Positions 25,642 to 33,684 of a stretch of DNA of 64,000 bases are shown here, in pieces; positions within the stretch are counted from its first letter, which is position 1; the number at the start of each line of letters is the position of its first letter. The translations under genes and the position numbers were made by a program. Under the pieces are notes generated by a model. The model saw only the letters and a program-made list of their open reading frames with translations, had not been told where the DNA came from and did no database searches. Origin of the DNA: Bacteroidota bacterium (GTDB taxonomy: Bacteria; Bacteroidota; Bacteroidia; Chitinophagales; Chitinophagaceae); contig JAFDXX010000004.1 in NCBI GenBank assembly GCA_018267705.1, positions 434,001 to 498,000 on the forward strand, written 5' to 3'.

Positions 25642-26948
25642 TGTCCAATATTTTTTTTATTTATTTGTTTTGTTTGATAAACTGTTTGTCCATTTATTAT
25701 TGTTTCAATTACCGAACCGGTAAGGGTTTCTCCAATATAAGGACTTATTTTATGTTTGAATAAAATTTCATTTTCTAATACCGTATGTTGTTCTTCATTA
25801 TTCCAAACAACTATATCAGCATCATACCCAACTTTAATTTCTCCTTTATGTTTTGCTTTGATAAACTGTGCAGGTTTTGATGTAATGAAAGGAATAAATT
25901 CTTCTATCGTCATTATATTTTTTAATGCACTCCAACTTGCATTTAATAAAAACTGAATACCTGCAATGCCGCCCCATGCTTTTTGTAAATTACCTGTATC
26001 AATTTCTTTCATATTTGCGGGTGCAGGTGAGTGATCTGTTGTTATAAAATCTAACACTCCGTTTTTTAATGCTTGTTTTAGTTGAATGTTATTTTCTTTT
26101 TCTCTAATTGGAGGAGCACATTTATAAATTGTTTTTGCATCAGGTATTTGCTCGGCATTAAAATATAAATATTGTGTGCAGGTTTCGGCTGTAATTGGTA
26201 AACCTTCTTTTTTAGCGTTATAAATTTTATCTATACATTCTGAAGATGATACATGTACAATATGTACGGGGCACTTGTGTTGCCTGCATTTGGTAATCAT
26301 TAAATCAACTGCATCATTCTCCCATTGTTTGGGCCTGCTTTTTAAATATTCTTGATAGCTTGTTGGATGCTCATTTAAAAGAGAATGTTTTTCTTTATCA
26401 GATAATTCACAATGAGCTAATAGTGGGATATTGTATTTAGCAAGAATGGGCATTGCTTCATCTAAATCTTTTTTTGTAACATTAGGAAATTCGTTAATAC
26501 CTGAATGTGTTAAAAAACATTTTATACCTACAACTCCTGCTTTAATAAGTGGTTCTATATGTTGTGCATTACCAGGTATCAACCCTCCATAAAAACCAAC
26601 ATTTACATTTAATTTATTTTTTGATGCATTTAATTTTTCATTGAATGCATCTACTGTAGTTGTTACAGGGCTAGAGTTTAAAGGCATATCAATAATGGTG
26701 GTAGAACCTCCGGCAGCAGCAGCTTGTGTAGCTGTTTCAAAACCTTCCCAATCTGTTCTGCCGGGCTCATTAATATGCACATGCACATCAATAACACCGG
26801 GTATTATAATGTTGCTACTAAAATCTTCAACATTCATTAATTTTTCAAAATGTATAGCATTAATTTTCCCTTTGGCAAAACAAATAGTTGCCGGTTGCAG
26901 TTTATTATTTACCCAAACTTTATTGCTATATATTTTTCTTTCTTGCAT
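25623..26948 (-). CDS. allB: Allantoinase (cyclic amidohydrolase)
   Basis: The 441-residue enzyme opens S-allantoin to allantoate. It is a TIM-barrel amidohydrolase with the metal motif DVHVHINEPGRTDWEGFE near residue 55, GIKCFLTHSG with the Lys that is carbamylated in this family, and HCELSDKEK and HIVHVSS for further His ligands. The Asp of DFITTDHSPAP is the catalytic base. The allantoinase-specific GRTDWEGF segment separates it from dihydroorotase. It shares one base with the xdhB stop and overlaps allantoicase downstream, consistent with one transcript. Confidence 0.95.
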   Translation of the reverse strand: MQERKIYSNKVWVNNKLQPATICFAKGKINAIHFEKLMNVEDFSSNIIIPGVIDVHVHINEPGRTDWEGFETATQAAAAGGSTTIIDMPLNSSPVTTTVDAFNEKLNASKNKLNVNVGFYGGLIPGNAQHIEPLIKAGVVGIKCFLTHSGINEFPNVTKKDLDEAMPILAKYNIPLLAHCELSDKEKHSLLNEHPTSYQEYLKSRPKQWENDAVDLMITKCRQHKCPVHIVHVSSSECIDKIYNAKKEGLPITAETCTQYLYFNAEQIPDAKTIYKCAPPIREKENNIQLKQALKNGVLDFITTDHSPAPANMKEIDTGNLQKAWGGIAGIQFLLNASWSALKNIMTIEEFIPFITSKPAQFIKAKHKGEIKVGYDADIVVWNNEEQHTVLENEILFKHKISPYIGETLTGSVIETIINGQTVYQTKQINKKNIGQWLKPQ

Positions 26949-29230
26949 TATTTATTATACAAACCCATCAACACTTTTTCAGGTGTAATAGGTGCATTAT
27001 ATGTTATGGCTGATTTTGAGTTGAAGGCTAATACCGCATTGCGTATGGCAAAATAAGTTCCTATGCCATACATTAACGGAGGCTCTCCAACTGCTTTACT
27101 TTTAAGTATTGCCAAATTATCATTTTGTGTATCTAAAAATTCAAAATCTATTTTTTTAGGAACACTATATATATCAGGAATTTTATAAGTACTTAAAGCA
27201 TTGCTTAATAATTTTCCTTGTTCATTATACACTATTTCTTCCATTGTCATCCAACCAATACCTTGTACTAAGCCGCCTTCTAATTGACCGATATCAATTT
27301 TTTCATTCATACTTGTACCAACATCATGACAAACTTTTACAAAATCTATTTCATAAGTTCCTCTTAAGCAATCAATAGTTGCTACAGTTAAAGCTGTTCC
27401 ATATACATGGTAAGAAAATGGATGACCTTTTTCTTTTGTTTTATCAAAATTAATTGTTGGTGTTGCATAAAAGCCTTTTGCACTAAGGTTTGTACGTGCT
27501 AAATATGCTTTTGCAATTAATTCATTCCAACTAATATTTTTTGATTGATTGTTTACAGTTAATATTTCATTTTTAAATTCAATTATATCTTCTTCGTTTA
27601 ACTGTAAATCTTTTTTTATAAATGAATGAAAGGAAGTATTAATTTGTTGACAAGCATGTTGTACAGCATGACCATTTAAATCGGTAGTAGAACTTGCTGC
27701 ACTTGGAGATGTATTGGCTACGCGAGTTGTATTGGTAGTTTCTAATTTTATTTTTGATGTTGAAATACCTAATGCTTTGGCAGCTACTTGAATCATTTTT
27801 GGATTCAACCCTTGTCCCATTTCAACACCACCGGTACTAACACCTACACTTCCGTCGGTATATACATGTACTAATGCTCTTGCTTGATTGAGTGTTGTAT
27901 GTGTAAATGAAATGCCAAAACAAATAGGCATGAATGCAAAACCTTTCTTTTTAAATTTATTTTTAATATTAAAATTTTCTATTTCATTTTTTAATTGTGA
28001 AATATTTGCTTTTTGCATTACATTATTGTAGCATTTTTCAGCTTCGCAATTTTCTATTATTTGTCCGTATGGAAGTTCATTTTTATTTTGTAATAAATTT
28101 TTTTGTTGAATAGTGTAAGGTTCTACACCAATTTTTTTAGCGGCAAAATCAATAGCAGCTTCTATTACAAACATTCCTTGTGGGCCTCCAAAACCTCTGA
28201 AAGCTGTATTGGGAGGGAGGTTGGTTTTACAACTATTTGCTGTTGCTGTAACATTAGGAATAAAATAACTATTGGTACAGTGAAATAAAGTGCGTTCTAA
28301 AATTGCAGGAGATAAATCGGCAGCAGCTCCTCCGTTTTGATAAAATGTAACTTCGTACGCAAGTATTTTTAAATTATCATCTAACCCAATTTTAAAATCA
28401 CTGCTATAAGGGTTTCTTTTACCTGTCATTCGCATATCTTCCATTCTATGCAGTACACATTTGGCAGGGCGTTTTAAAATAAAAGCAACTAATGCAGCCA
28501 TAGTGCCATAAGTACTTGCTTGATCTTCTTTTCCACCAAACCCTCCACCCAAGCGGGTTACATCAACTTCAACATTGTTCATGTTTATGCCCAACACTCT
28601 TGCTGCTGTTCTTTGTACAGCTGTTGGACCTTGTGTAGAAGAAAATATTTTTATACTATTAAATTCTGTTGGATAAGCATAAGCTCCTTGTGTTTCTAAA
28701 TACAAATGTTCTTGCCCATTTGTTTCTGTTGTGCCTTCAAAAACATATTTACAATTTTTAAAAACTTCTGCACTATTGCCGATAACAAATTTTCTTGTAG
28801 GAGATAATAATTTTCCTTTTGCAAAAGCAACGCGTGGATTGGTTATAATTTCTAACGGTTCGTATTCTATTTTTATTTTATGTAATGCATCTTCAGCAGC
28901 ATCTTCATTTTCGGCGGCTATTAATAAAATGGGTTGCCCGCAATAATGTACTTCGTCATCGGCTAATAAAGGTTCATCGGGTACAATTCCGCCAATTTGA
29001 TTTTCTCCGGGAATATCTTTTGCCGAAAATATTTTTATAACACCTTCTATTTGTTCGGCTTCACTGTAATCTATGCTTGCAATTTTTGCATGTGCAATAG
29101 TAGCATCAAATATTTTTATATATACAGTGCCTTCCATTACAGGTATGTCATCAACATAAATTGATCGCCCTTTAACATGATTAGGATATTCTGGTCCTAT
29201 AAAATTATTATGTTGTGATGGCGTATTCAC
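26948..29230 (-). CDS. xdhB: Xanthine dehydrogenase, molybdopterin-binding subunit
   Basis: The 760-residue large subunit binds the molybdopterin cofactor and oxidises hypoxanthine or xanthine to urate. It contains GGFGGKEDQAS near residue 230, the substrate-binding Arg in NTAFRGFGGPQG, the SPSAASSTTDLNG cofactor loop and the catalytic Glu in AVGEPPLMYG near the C-terminus. The domain order (a/b hammerhead, then Moco domains 1 and 2) is that of the bacterial two-subunit enzyme. It follows the iron-sulfur/FAD subunit by 11 bp and overlaps allB by one base. The XdhC accessory protein is encoded at the end of the same cluster. Confidence 0.96.
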   Translation of the reverse strand: MNTPSQHNNFIGPEYPNHVKGRSIYVDDIPVMEGTVYIKIFDATIAHAKIASIDYSEAEQIEGVIKIFSAKDIPGENQIGGIVPDEPLLADDEVHYCGQPILLIAAENEDAAEDALHKIKIEYEPLEIITNPRVAFAKGKLLSPTRKFVIGNSAEVFKNCKYVFEGTTETNGQEHLYLETQGAYAYPTEFNSIKIFSSTQGPTAVQRTAARVLGINMNNVEVDVTRLGGGFGGKEDQASTYGTMAALVAFILKRPAKCVLHRMEDMRMTGKRNPYSSDFKIGLDDNLKILAYEVTFYQNGGAAADLSPAILERTLFHCTNSYFIPNVTATANSCKTNLPPNTAFRGFGGPQGMFVIEAAIDFAAKKIGVEPYTIQQKNLLQNKNELPYGQIIENCEAEKCYNNVMQKANISQLKNEIENFNIKNKFKKKGFAFMPICFGISFTHTTLNQARALVHVYTDGSVGVSTGGVEMGQGLNPKMIQVAAKALGISTSKIKLETTNTTRVANTSPSAASSTTDLNGHAVQHACQQINTSFHSFIKKDLQLNEEDIIEFKNEILTVNNQSKNISWNELIAKAYLARTNLSAKGFYATPTINFDKTKEKGHPFSYHVYGTALTVATIDCLRGTYEIDFVKVCHDVGTSMNEKIDIGQLEGGLVQGIGWMTMEEIVYNEQGKLLSNALSTYKIPDIYSVPKKIDFEFLDTQNDNLAILKSKAVGEPPLMYGIGTYFAIRNAVLAFNSKSAITYNAPITPEKVLMGLYNK

Positions 29231-29241
29231 ACTTTAATTAT

Positions 29242-30630
29242 TTAATTAATAATAAAATTAATTTCTACGTTCAATTCCGCAAAATGTGCTAAAAACAATT
29301 GCCTTAGTAAAAGTTTTTTATATTCTGTTGTTCCTCTTGCATCTGAAATTGGTGCAATTTCTTGCTGCATAATAGTTATGGCTTCTTGTAAAACAGTTTT
29401 ATTTATTGGTTTGTTTAATAAAAAACTACATGTATTGCTTAAGTATTTTGGATAGGGTGCAACTCCACCTGCACTTAAATGAATTTGTTGAATAATATTG
29501 TTGTCGTCAATATTTATTAAGCAGGCAGTATTTACACTTGCTATATCTAAATGTGTTCGTTTGCAAACTTTTTCGAAATTGAAGAATGAAGTTGAAGAAG
29601 GAATGGAGAAAACTATTTTTTCAATTATTTCATCTTCTGCTTTATCTAATAGTTTATATCCTTTATAAAAATCTTTTAATTTAATTTTTCTATTGGTGTT
29701 AAAAATAATAGAAGCATCTAATGCAATAAAAAAAGCAGTCATGTCTCCAATTGGAGATGCATTTACAAAATTGCCGGCTAATGTAGCCATATTGCGTATT
29801 GGTGTTGATGATACTAATTTTATATGTTTGTTTAAATTGGGAAAAATTGGTTGTATAATACTTGATTCGGCAAATTGTGCAACGGTAACAGATGCTCCTA
29901 AAATAATTTCATTATTTATTGTTTCAATGGTTTTTAAAGAAGCATTATCGTATAAATTTTGTACAGCAGATTTTTTTATTAATTGATGTTTTTGAACATT
30001 TAAATCTGTTGCTCCGCCTAATTTAATGGCACTTTTATTTTCAGGATATTGTTGTATAGAAATTTTTCTTAATCTTTCTTCAATACCTAAAAAATAATCG
30101 GGTAAATATTTATTTTTAGTTAACCAATTTAAAGTGTTATGTGTGGGTTTGTTTTCAATTTGTGTGCTTAATATTTTGGCCGCTTTTTCTATAGATTTAT
30201 AGCCGGTGCATCTACAAATATTTCCATCAATATTTTTAATGGCATCGGTAAAGCTTGTTTGTGTTTGGTTCATTACAAAACCGGTTAAACTCATTACAAA
30301 ACCAATGGTACAAAAGCCACATTGTGTTCCGCTGCTATCAACCATTGCTTGTTGTACAGGTGTTAATTCTGTTTGGTTAATTCCTTCAATGGTTACAATA
30401 TGTTTGCCTTGTGCATTAATTAATGGCATTAAGCAACTTGTTACATTTCGGTAAACAAGTGTATTGTTTTCAAAAGCACCCACTAAAATTGTACATGCAC
30501 CACAGTCACCTTCTCTGCAACCAATTTTTGTTCCGGTTAATTTTTTATGGTAACGAACAAAATCAAGAACGGTACTTCCTGGCGGTTGCTCTGTTTTTAT
30601 GGCTTGGTTATTTAAAATAAACTCAATCAT
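29242..30630 (-). CDS. xdhA: Xanthine dehydrogenase, [2Fe-2S] and FAD-binding subunit
   Basis: The 462-residue small subunit carries electrons from the Moco subunit. The plant-type [2Fe-2S] ferredoxin domain uses C38, C43, C46 and C66 (CREGDCGAC), and a second helical [2Fe-2S] domain uses C104, C107, C139 and C141 (CGFC and CRCTGY). FAD is bound in about residues 200-370 (LGGATDLN; TLAGNFVNASPIGD), with a CO-dehydrogenase flavoprotein C-terminal domain after it. Both FeS domains and the FAD domain in one chain match the XdhA organisation. Start and stop share bases with guaD (30630), indicating translational coupling. Confidence 0.96.
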   Translation of the reverse strand: MIEFILNNQAIKTEQPPGSTVLDFVRYHKKLTGTKIGCREGDCGACTILVGAFENNTLVYRNVTSCLMPLINAQGKHIVTIEGINQTELTPVQQAMVDSSGTQCGFCTIGFVMSLTGFVMNQTQTSFTDAIKNIDGNICRCTGYKSIEKAAKILSTQIENKPTHNTLNWLTKNKYLPDYFLGIEERLRKISIQQYPENKSAIKLGGATDLNVQKHQLIKKSAVQNLYDNASLKTIETINNEIILGASVTVAQFAESSIIQPIFPNLNKHIKLVSSTPIRNMATLAGNFVNASPIGDMTAFFIALDASIIFNTNRKIKLKDFYKGYKLLDKAEDEIIEKIVFSIPSSTSFFNFEKVCKRTHLDIASVNTACLINIDDNNIIQQIHLSAGGVAPYPKYLSNTCSFLLNKPINKTVLQEAITIMQQEIAPISDARGTTEYKKLLLRQLFLAHFAELNVEINFIIN

Positions 30631-31106
30631 TAATACTCAATTTTAATATTGCTTTCGCCCCATTTTTTAAAAGCTTCTAATGCTTCGTTACGCATTAATT
30701 GTTGTGTAAATAGTTTTCTTTCATTAATAGGTTTAGCAATTTCTTCATAAATAAAATTATCGTCAAAGTCAATAGCAGCAGCATCTTGTTTAGTGTTAGC
30801 ATAAAATAATTTATCAGGTCTTGCCCAATAAATTGCACCTAAACACATGGGGCATGGCTCACAACTTGTATAAATTTCACAACCGTTTAATTGAAAACTA
30901 CCTAATATTTTGCATGCTTCGCGTATTGCAACAACTTCGGCATGTGCCGTAGGATCATTTAATGTTGTAACGCTATTTGCACCGCGTGCAATTATTTTTC
31001 CGTTTTTAACCACAACGGCACCAAATGGTCCACCTTTTCCTTGTGTAACATTTTCTACAGAAAGACGAATGGCTTCCTGCATAAACTGTGTATTATCTTC
31101 ATTCAT
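30630..31106 (-). CDS. guaD: Guanine deaminase
   Basis: The 158-residue protein has the cytidine-deaminase fold of the Bacillus-type guanine deaminase, which converts guanine to xanthine. Zinc ligands are H55 in AHAEVVAI and C85/C88 in TSCEPCPMCLGAIYWARPD, with E57 as the proton shuttle. The YWARPD..FYA.....A..FDD.FIYEEI region is characteristic of GuaD and sets it apart from the tRNA adenosine deaminase TadA. It is the first gene of the nine-gene purine cluster and is preceded by a -7 promoter element on the minus strand. It shares one base with xdhA. Confidence 0.94.
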   Translation of the reverse strand: MNEDNTQFMQEAIRLSVENVTQGKGGPFGAVVVKNGKIIARGANSVTTLNDPTAHAEVVAIREACKILGSFQLNGCEIYTSCEPCPMCLGAIYWARPDKLFYANTKQDAAAIDFDDNFIYEEIAKPINERKLFTQQLMRNEALEAFKKWGESNIKIEY

Positions 31107-31163
31107 ATTTTAAAATTTCTATCTGCTGTACTGCAAAATGTGCAACAAAAAAGCATTAAACTT

Positions 31164-31171
31164 CAAATATA
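31164..31171 (-). promoter_or_regulatory. -7 promoter element of the purine catabolic operon
   Basis: The minus strand reads TATATTTG (TANNTTTG) 57 nt before the guaD ATG. The nearest upstream TTG is 23 bp away rather than the usual 19-20, so recognition may depend on an activator; that last point is inference. Confidence 0.55.
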
Positions 31172-31328
31172 GCAATTTTACTGTGTTGTTTATGCAATAT
31201 TTTTAGTAAAAGACTATTGAGTATAATGATAGTGCTACAATTTATTATGGGCAGAAAATGTTGGCGTAGAAAGAGATTTGTAAAGAATGAAATATAAACA
31301 CAAATAGATGATTGTTACTGTTTGATTT

Positions 31329-31521
31329 ATGGTAGGTTTATTGTGTACAGCTATTTATATTATTATTGCATTGTATGAAGTTTTTACTTCAGTAAATATT
31401 TTACAAAATGAAAAGATAAGATGGTTGGCAGATTTCATTTTTATCAATAGGTAACGTGCTTTATTTATTTTTACGTGGAAGAGAAAGAATTTTAAGAGAA
31501 TTATTATGGCAGAAGATTTGA
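31329..31521 (+). pseudogene. Frameshifted small membrane protein, PLDc_N-like (possible)
   Basis: An ATG at 31329 opens a 41-codon frame (MVGLLCTAIYIIIALYEVF, then NEKIRWLADFIF) ending at a TAA. Removing one T from the T5 run near 31440 joins it to the +1 frame, which reads SIGNVLYLFLRGRERILREL up to a TGA at 31519. The combined product, two hydrophobic segments ending in an LYLFLRGRER motif, resembles PLDc_N-type small membrane proteins. The end overlaps the start of the next gene. It may be a decayed gene, or an intact one with a base-calling error. This is the only gene-like content in the 31107-31505 gap. Confidence 0.4.
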
Positions 31522-32000
31522 AAATTTTTGTTGGTACAAAAGAAGAACAATATCAAAATTTAGTTCCTCAAATAAAAGGGTTGTTAAGTGGTGAGTGTGA
31601 TTTAATTGCCAATTTAGCTAATGTTTGTGCAGCTTTAAAAGAACAATTTAATTGGTTTTGGATTGGTTTTTATTTGGTAAAAAAATCTATTGATAATAGG
31701 CAAGATGAATTAGTACTTGGTCCGTTTCAAGGCCCGGTTGCTTGCACAAGGATAAAAAAAGGGAGAGGTGTTTGCGGAACAAGTTGGGCAAATACCGAAA
31801 CGATTATTGTTGAGGATGTTGAAAAATTTCCGGGACATATTGCCTGTAGCAGTTTATCTAAAAGTGAAATAGTTATACCTATTATTAAAAAAAATAATGT
31901 AATTGCAGTATTAGATATAGATAGCAATGAGTTAAATACATTTGATGAAGTAGATAAAAAATTTTTACAACAAATAGTTGCGTTAATTGAGTTTGCCTAA
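31506..32000 (+). CDS. GAF-domain free methionine-(R)-sulfoxide reductase
   Basis: The 164-residue single GAF domain matches the fRMsr/MsrC family, which reduces free methionine-R-sulfoxide. The three family cysteines are present: C80 in GPVAC, C90 in GRGVCG and C114 in HIACSSLSKSEIV. The Ser-rich SSLSKSEIVIPI segment is also conserved in this enzyme but not in signalling GAF domains. It is a cytoplasmic oxidative-stress enzyme. The flanking genes (purine operon, ispH) are not functionally related. The ATG is preceded by GAATTATT, with no clear Shine-Dalgarno. Confidence 0.93.
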   Translation: MAEDLKIFVGTKEEQYQNLVPQIKGLLSGECDLIANLANVCAALKEQFNWFWIGFYLVKKSIDNRQDELVLGPFQGPVACTRIKKGRGVCGTSWANTETIIVEDVEKFPGHIACSSLSKSEIVIPIIKKNNVIAVLDIDSNELNTFDEVDKKFLQQIVALIEFA

Positions 32001-32030
32001 ACCAAACAACAAGTTGAAATAATAACTTCA

Positions 32031-32038
32031 TACATTTG
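32031..32038 (+). promoter_or_regulatory. -7 promoter element for ispH
   Basis: TACATTTG matches TANNTTTG, 40 nt before the ispH ATG. Confidence 0.55.
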
Positions 32039-32078
32039 CAACTTGTTTTAGTAATACCCTTTTTAATTAGTTTTTGAA

Positions 32079-33305
32079 ATGAAACAATTTAATGTTCCCA
32101 ATATTTACAACAGTTCATTAATCAGTTCAATAAAAAATAAACGCAAACAAGAAGATAAATTAAAAAAAGACTTTACACCAACACTTTTAGATTTTGGCAG
32201 TTTACAAATTTATTTGGCAAGGCATTTTGGTTTTTGTTACGGTGTAGAAAATGCAATAGAAATTGCTTTTAATACTATTGAAGAAAATAAAGGCAAACGT
32301 ATTTTTTTGTTGAGTGAAATGATTCATAACCCACAAGTAAATAAAGATTTGTTAGAACGCGGCGTTCAATTTTTGCAAGATACCTACGGCAAACAAATCA
32401 TTCCTTTTGAAACAATTACTAAAAATGATGTAGTTGTTATTCCTGCATTTGGCACCACAGTAGAAATTGAGCAAATGCTTGTTGCTAAAGGTATTCAAGT
32501 AGAAAAATATAATACTACTTGCCCTTTTGTAGAAAAAGTTTGGAATAGAAGCCAACAAATTGCAGCCAAAGGTTATAGTGTTGTAGTGCATGGCAAACCA
32601 AAGCATGAAGAAACAAGAGCTACTTTTTCTAGAGTATCTCAACATACACCAACTGTTGTAATTAATGATATGAAAGAAGCAGTTGAATTAGGAAAATATA
32701 TAACAGGAGAAAAAAGTGTAGATGAATTTTATGTAGAATTTAAAGGAAGATATTCTGAAGGTTTTGATATAACAAAAGATTTACACCGTTTTGGCGTTGT
32801 AAACCAAACAACACAACTGGCAACCGATACACAAGCTATTGCCGACTATTTAAAAAAAGTTGTAAAAAAGAATTATGAATTAACCAACGAAAATATACAC
32901 GAACATTTTGCCGATACAAAAGATACTTTATGTTATGCAACTAACGATAACCAAACTGCTGTAATAGGTATGCTGCAAACCGATGCAGACATAGCAATTG
33001 TTGTAGGTGGTTATAACAGCAGCAATACTTCTCATTTAGTAGAACTTTGCGAAGCAAAACTGCCCACTTATTTTATAAACAATGCAGATAAAATTTTAAG
33101 TAAATCTGAAATTATAAATTGTAATTGGCGAACAAAAGAAATAACCACGGTAAATAATTTTATTCCTCAAAAAGAACCTGTAAAAATATTAATCACAAGC
33201 GGTGCAAGCTGCCCTGATGCAATGGTTGAAGCAGTGATAGAAAAACTAGTAAGTTTCTTTTCTTTAGATAAAAGTTTAGAAGAAGTAGAAAATTTGTTTA
33301 AATAA
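32079..33305 (+). CDS. ispH: 4-hydroxy-3-methylbut-2-enyl diphosphate reductase
   Basis: This is the last enzyme of the MEP isoprenoid pathway, making IPP and DMAPP from HMBPP with an iron-sulfur cluster. At 408 residues it is the longer Bacteroidota/cyanobacteria-type IspH. Cluster Cys residues lie in GFCYGVENA, TTCPFVEKVW and SGASCPDAMVEAVI. Glu/His/Thr residues for substrate binding lie in FAFGTTVE and HGKPKHEETRAT-type segments. It has its own promoter box. Its DMAPP product is the prenyl donor used by MiaA encoded elsewhere in the window. Confidence 0.96.
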   Translation: MKQFNVPNIYNSSLISSIKNKRKQEDKLKKDFTPTLLDFGSLQIYLARHFGFCYGVENAIEIAFNTIEENKGKRIFLLSEMIHNPQVNKDLLERGVQFLQDTYGKQIIPFETITKNDVVVIPAFGTTVEIEQMLVAKGIQVEKYNTTCPFVEKVWNRSQQIAAKGYSVVVHGKPKHEETRATFSRVSQHTPTVVINDMKEAVELGKYITGEKSVDEFYVEFKGRYSEGFDITKDLHRFGVVNQTTQLATDTQAIADYLKKVVKKNYELTNENIHEHFADTKDTLCYATNDNQTAVIGMLQTDADIAIVVGGYNSSNTSHLVELCEAKLPTYFINNADKILSKSEIINCNWRTKEITTVNNFIPQKEPVKILITSGASCPDAMVEAVIEKLVSFFSLDKSLEEVENLFK

Positions 33306-33340
33306 AAAAACATGCATCATTCATAAAAATGAATGAGCAT

Positions 33341-33369
33341 AAAAAACCCGTTATCGGTTTGATAACGGG
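33341..33369 (-). terminator. Terminator of the small lipoprotein gene
   Basis: On the minus strand CCCGTTATC and GATAACGGG form a perfect 9-bp stem around AAACC and run into six T. It lies 47 bp after the lipoprotein stop. A second, weaker hairpin (33313-33340) lies beyond it. Confidence 0.85.
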
Positions 33370-33415
33370 AATCTTCTTATAAGAAGTAATATATTAAGTA
33401 ACAAGTACTTAGCAA

Positions 33416-33601
33416 TTACTTTTTAGTTGCAGGAGAATCAACTTTAGCTTTAGGAGAATCTACAGCTGTTGCAGGAGAATCAACTTTAGCTTTAGGAGAA
33501 TCTACAGTTGCTTTAGGAGAATCTGTTGTAGCAGGTTTTTGTTCGCCGCTGTTGCAAGCTACAAAACCAGCGATAGCCAATAATGCTAATACTTTTTTCA
33601 T
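33416..33601 (-). CDS. Small lipoprotein with seven-residue repeats
   Basis: This is a 61-residue lipoprotein precursor. The signal MKKVLALLAIAGFVACN has a lipobox-like GFVAC, with lipidation expected at C16. The mature part is five copies of a seven-residue repeat beginning DSP: DSPKATV, DSPKAKV, DSPATAV, DSPKAKV, DSPATKK. The charge alternates Asp/Lys and no domain is recognised; the 21-bp DNA repeats could expand or contract. It is flanked by a perfect promoter (TTG-N19-TATCTTTG) and a strong terminator, so it is an abundant single-gene transcript by appearance. Its role, perhaps envelope structure, is unknown. Confidence 0.8.
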   Translation of the reverse strand: MKKVLALLAIAGFVACNSGEQKPATTDSPKATVDSPKAKVDSPATAVDSPKAKVDSPATKK

Positions 33602-33632
33602 TGTACTTGTTTTTTGTTTTTTAAATTGTGTG

Positions 33633-33662
33633 CAAAGATAGGCGGATGATTTATTTAGCCAA
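33633..33662 (-). promoter_or_regulatory. Full consensus promoter for the small lipoprotein
   Basis: On the minus strand TTG (33662-33660) is followed after exactly 19 nt by TATCTTTG (33640-33633). This is the full Bacteroidota sigma-70-type consensus, about 30 nt upstream of the ATG. Confidence 0.8.
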
Positions 33663-33684
33663 ATTTTAACTATTTTTTTGTCAA

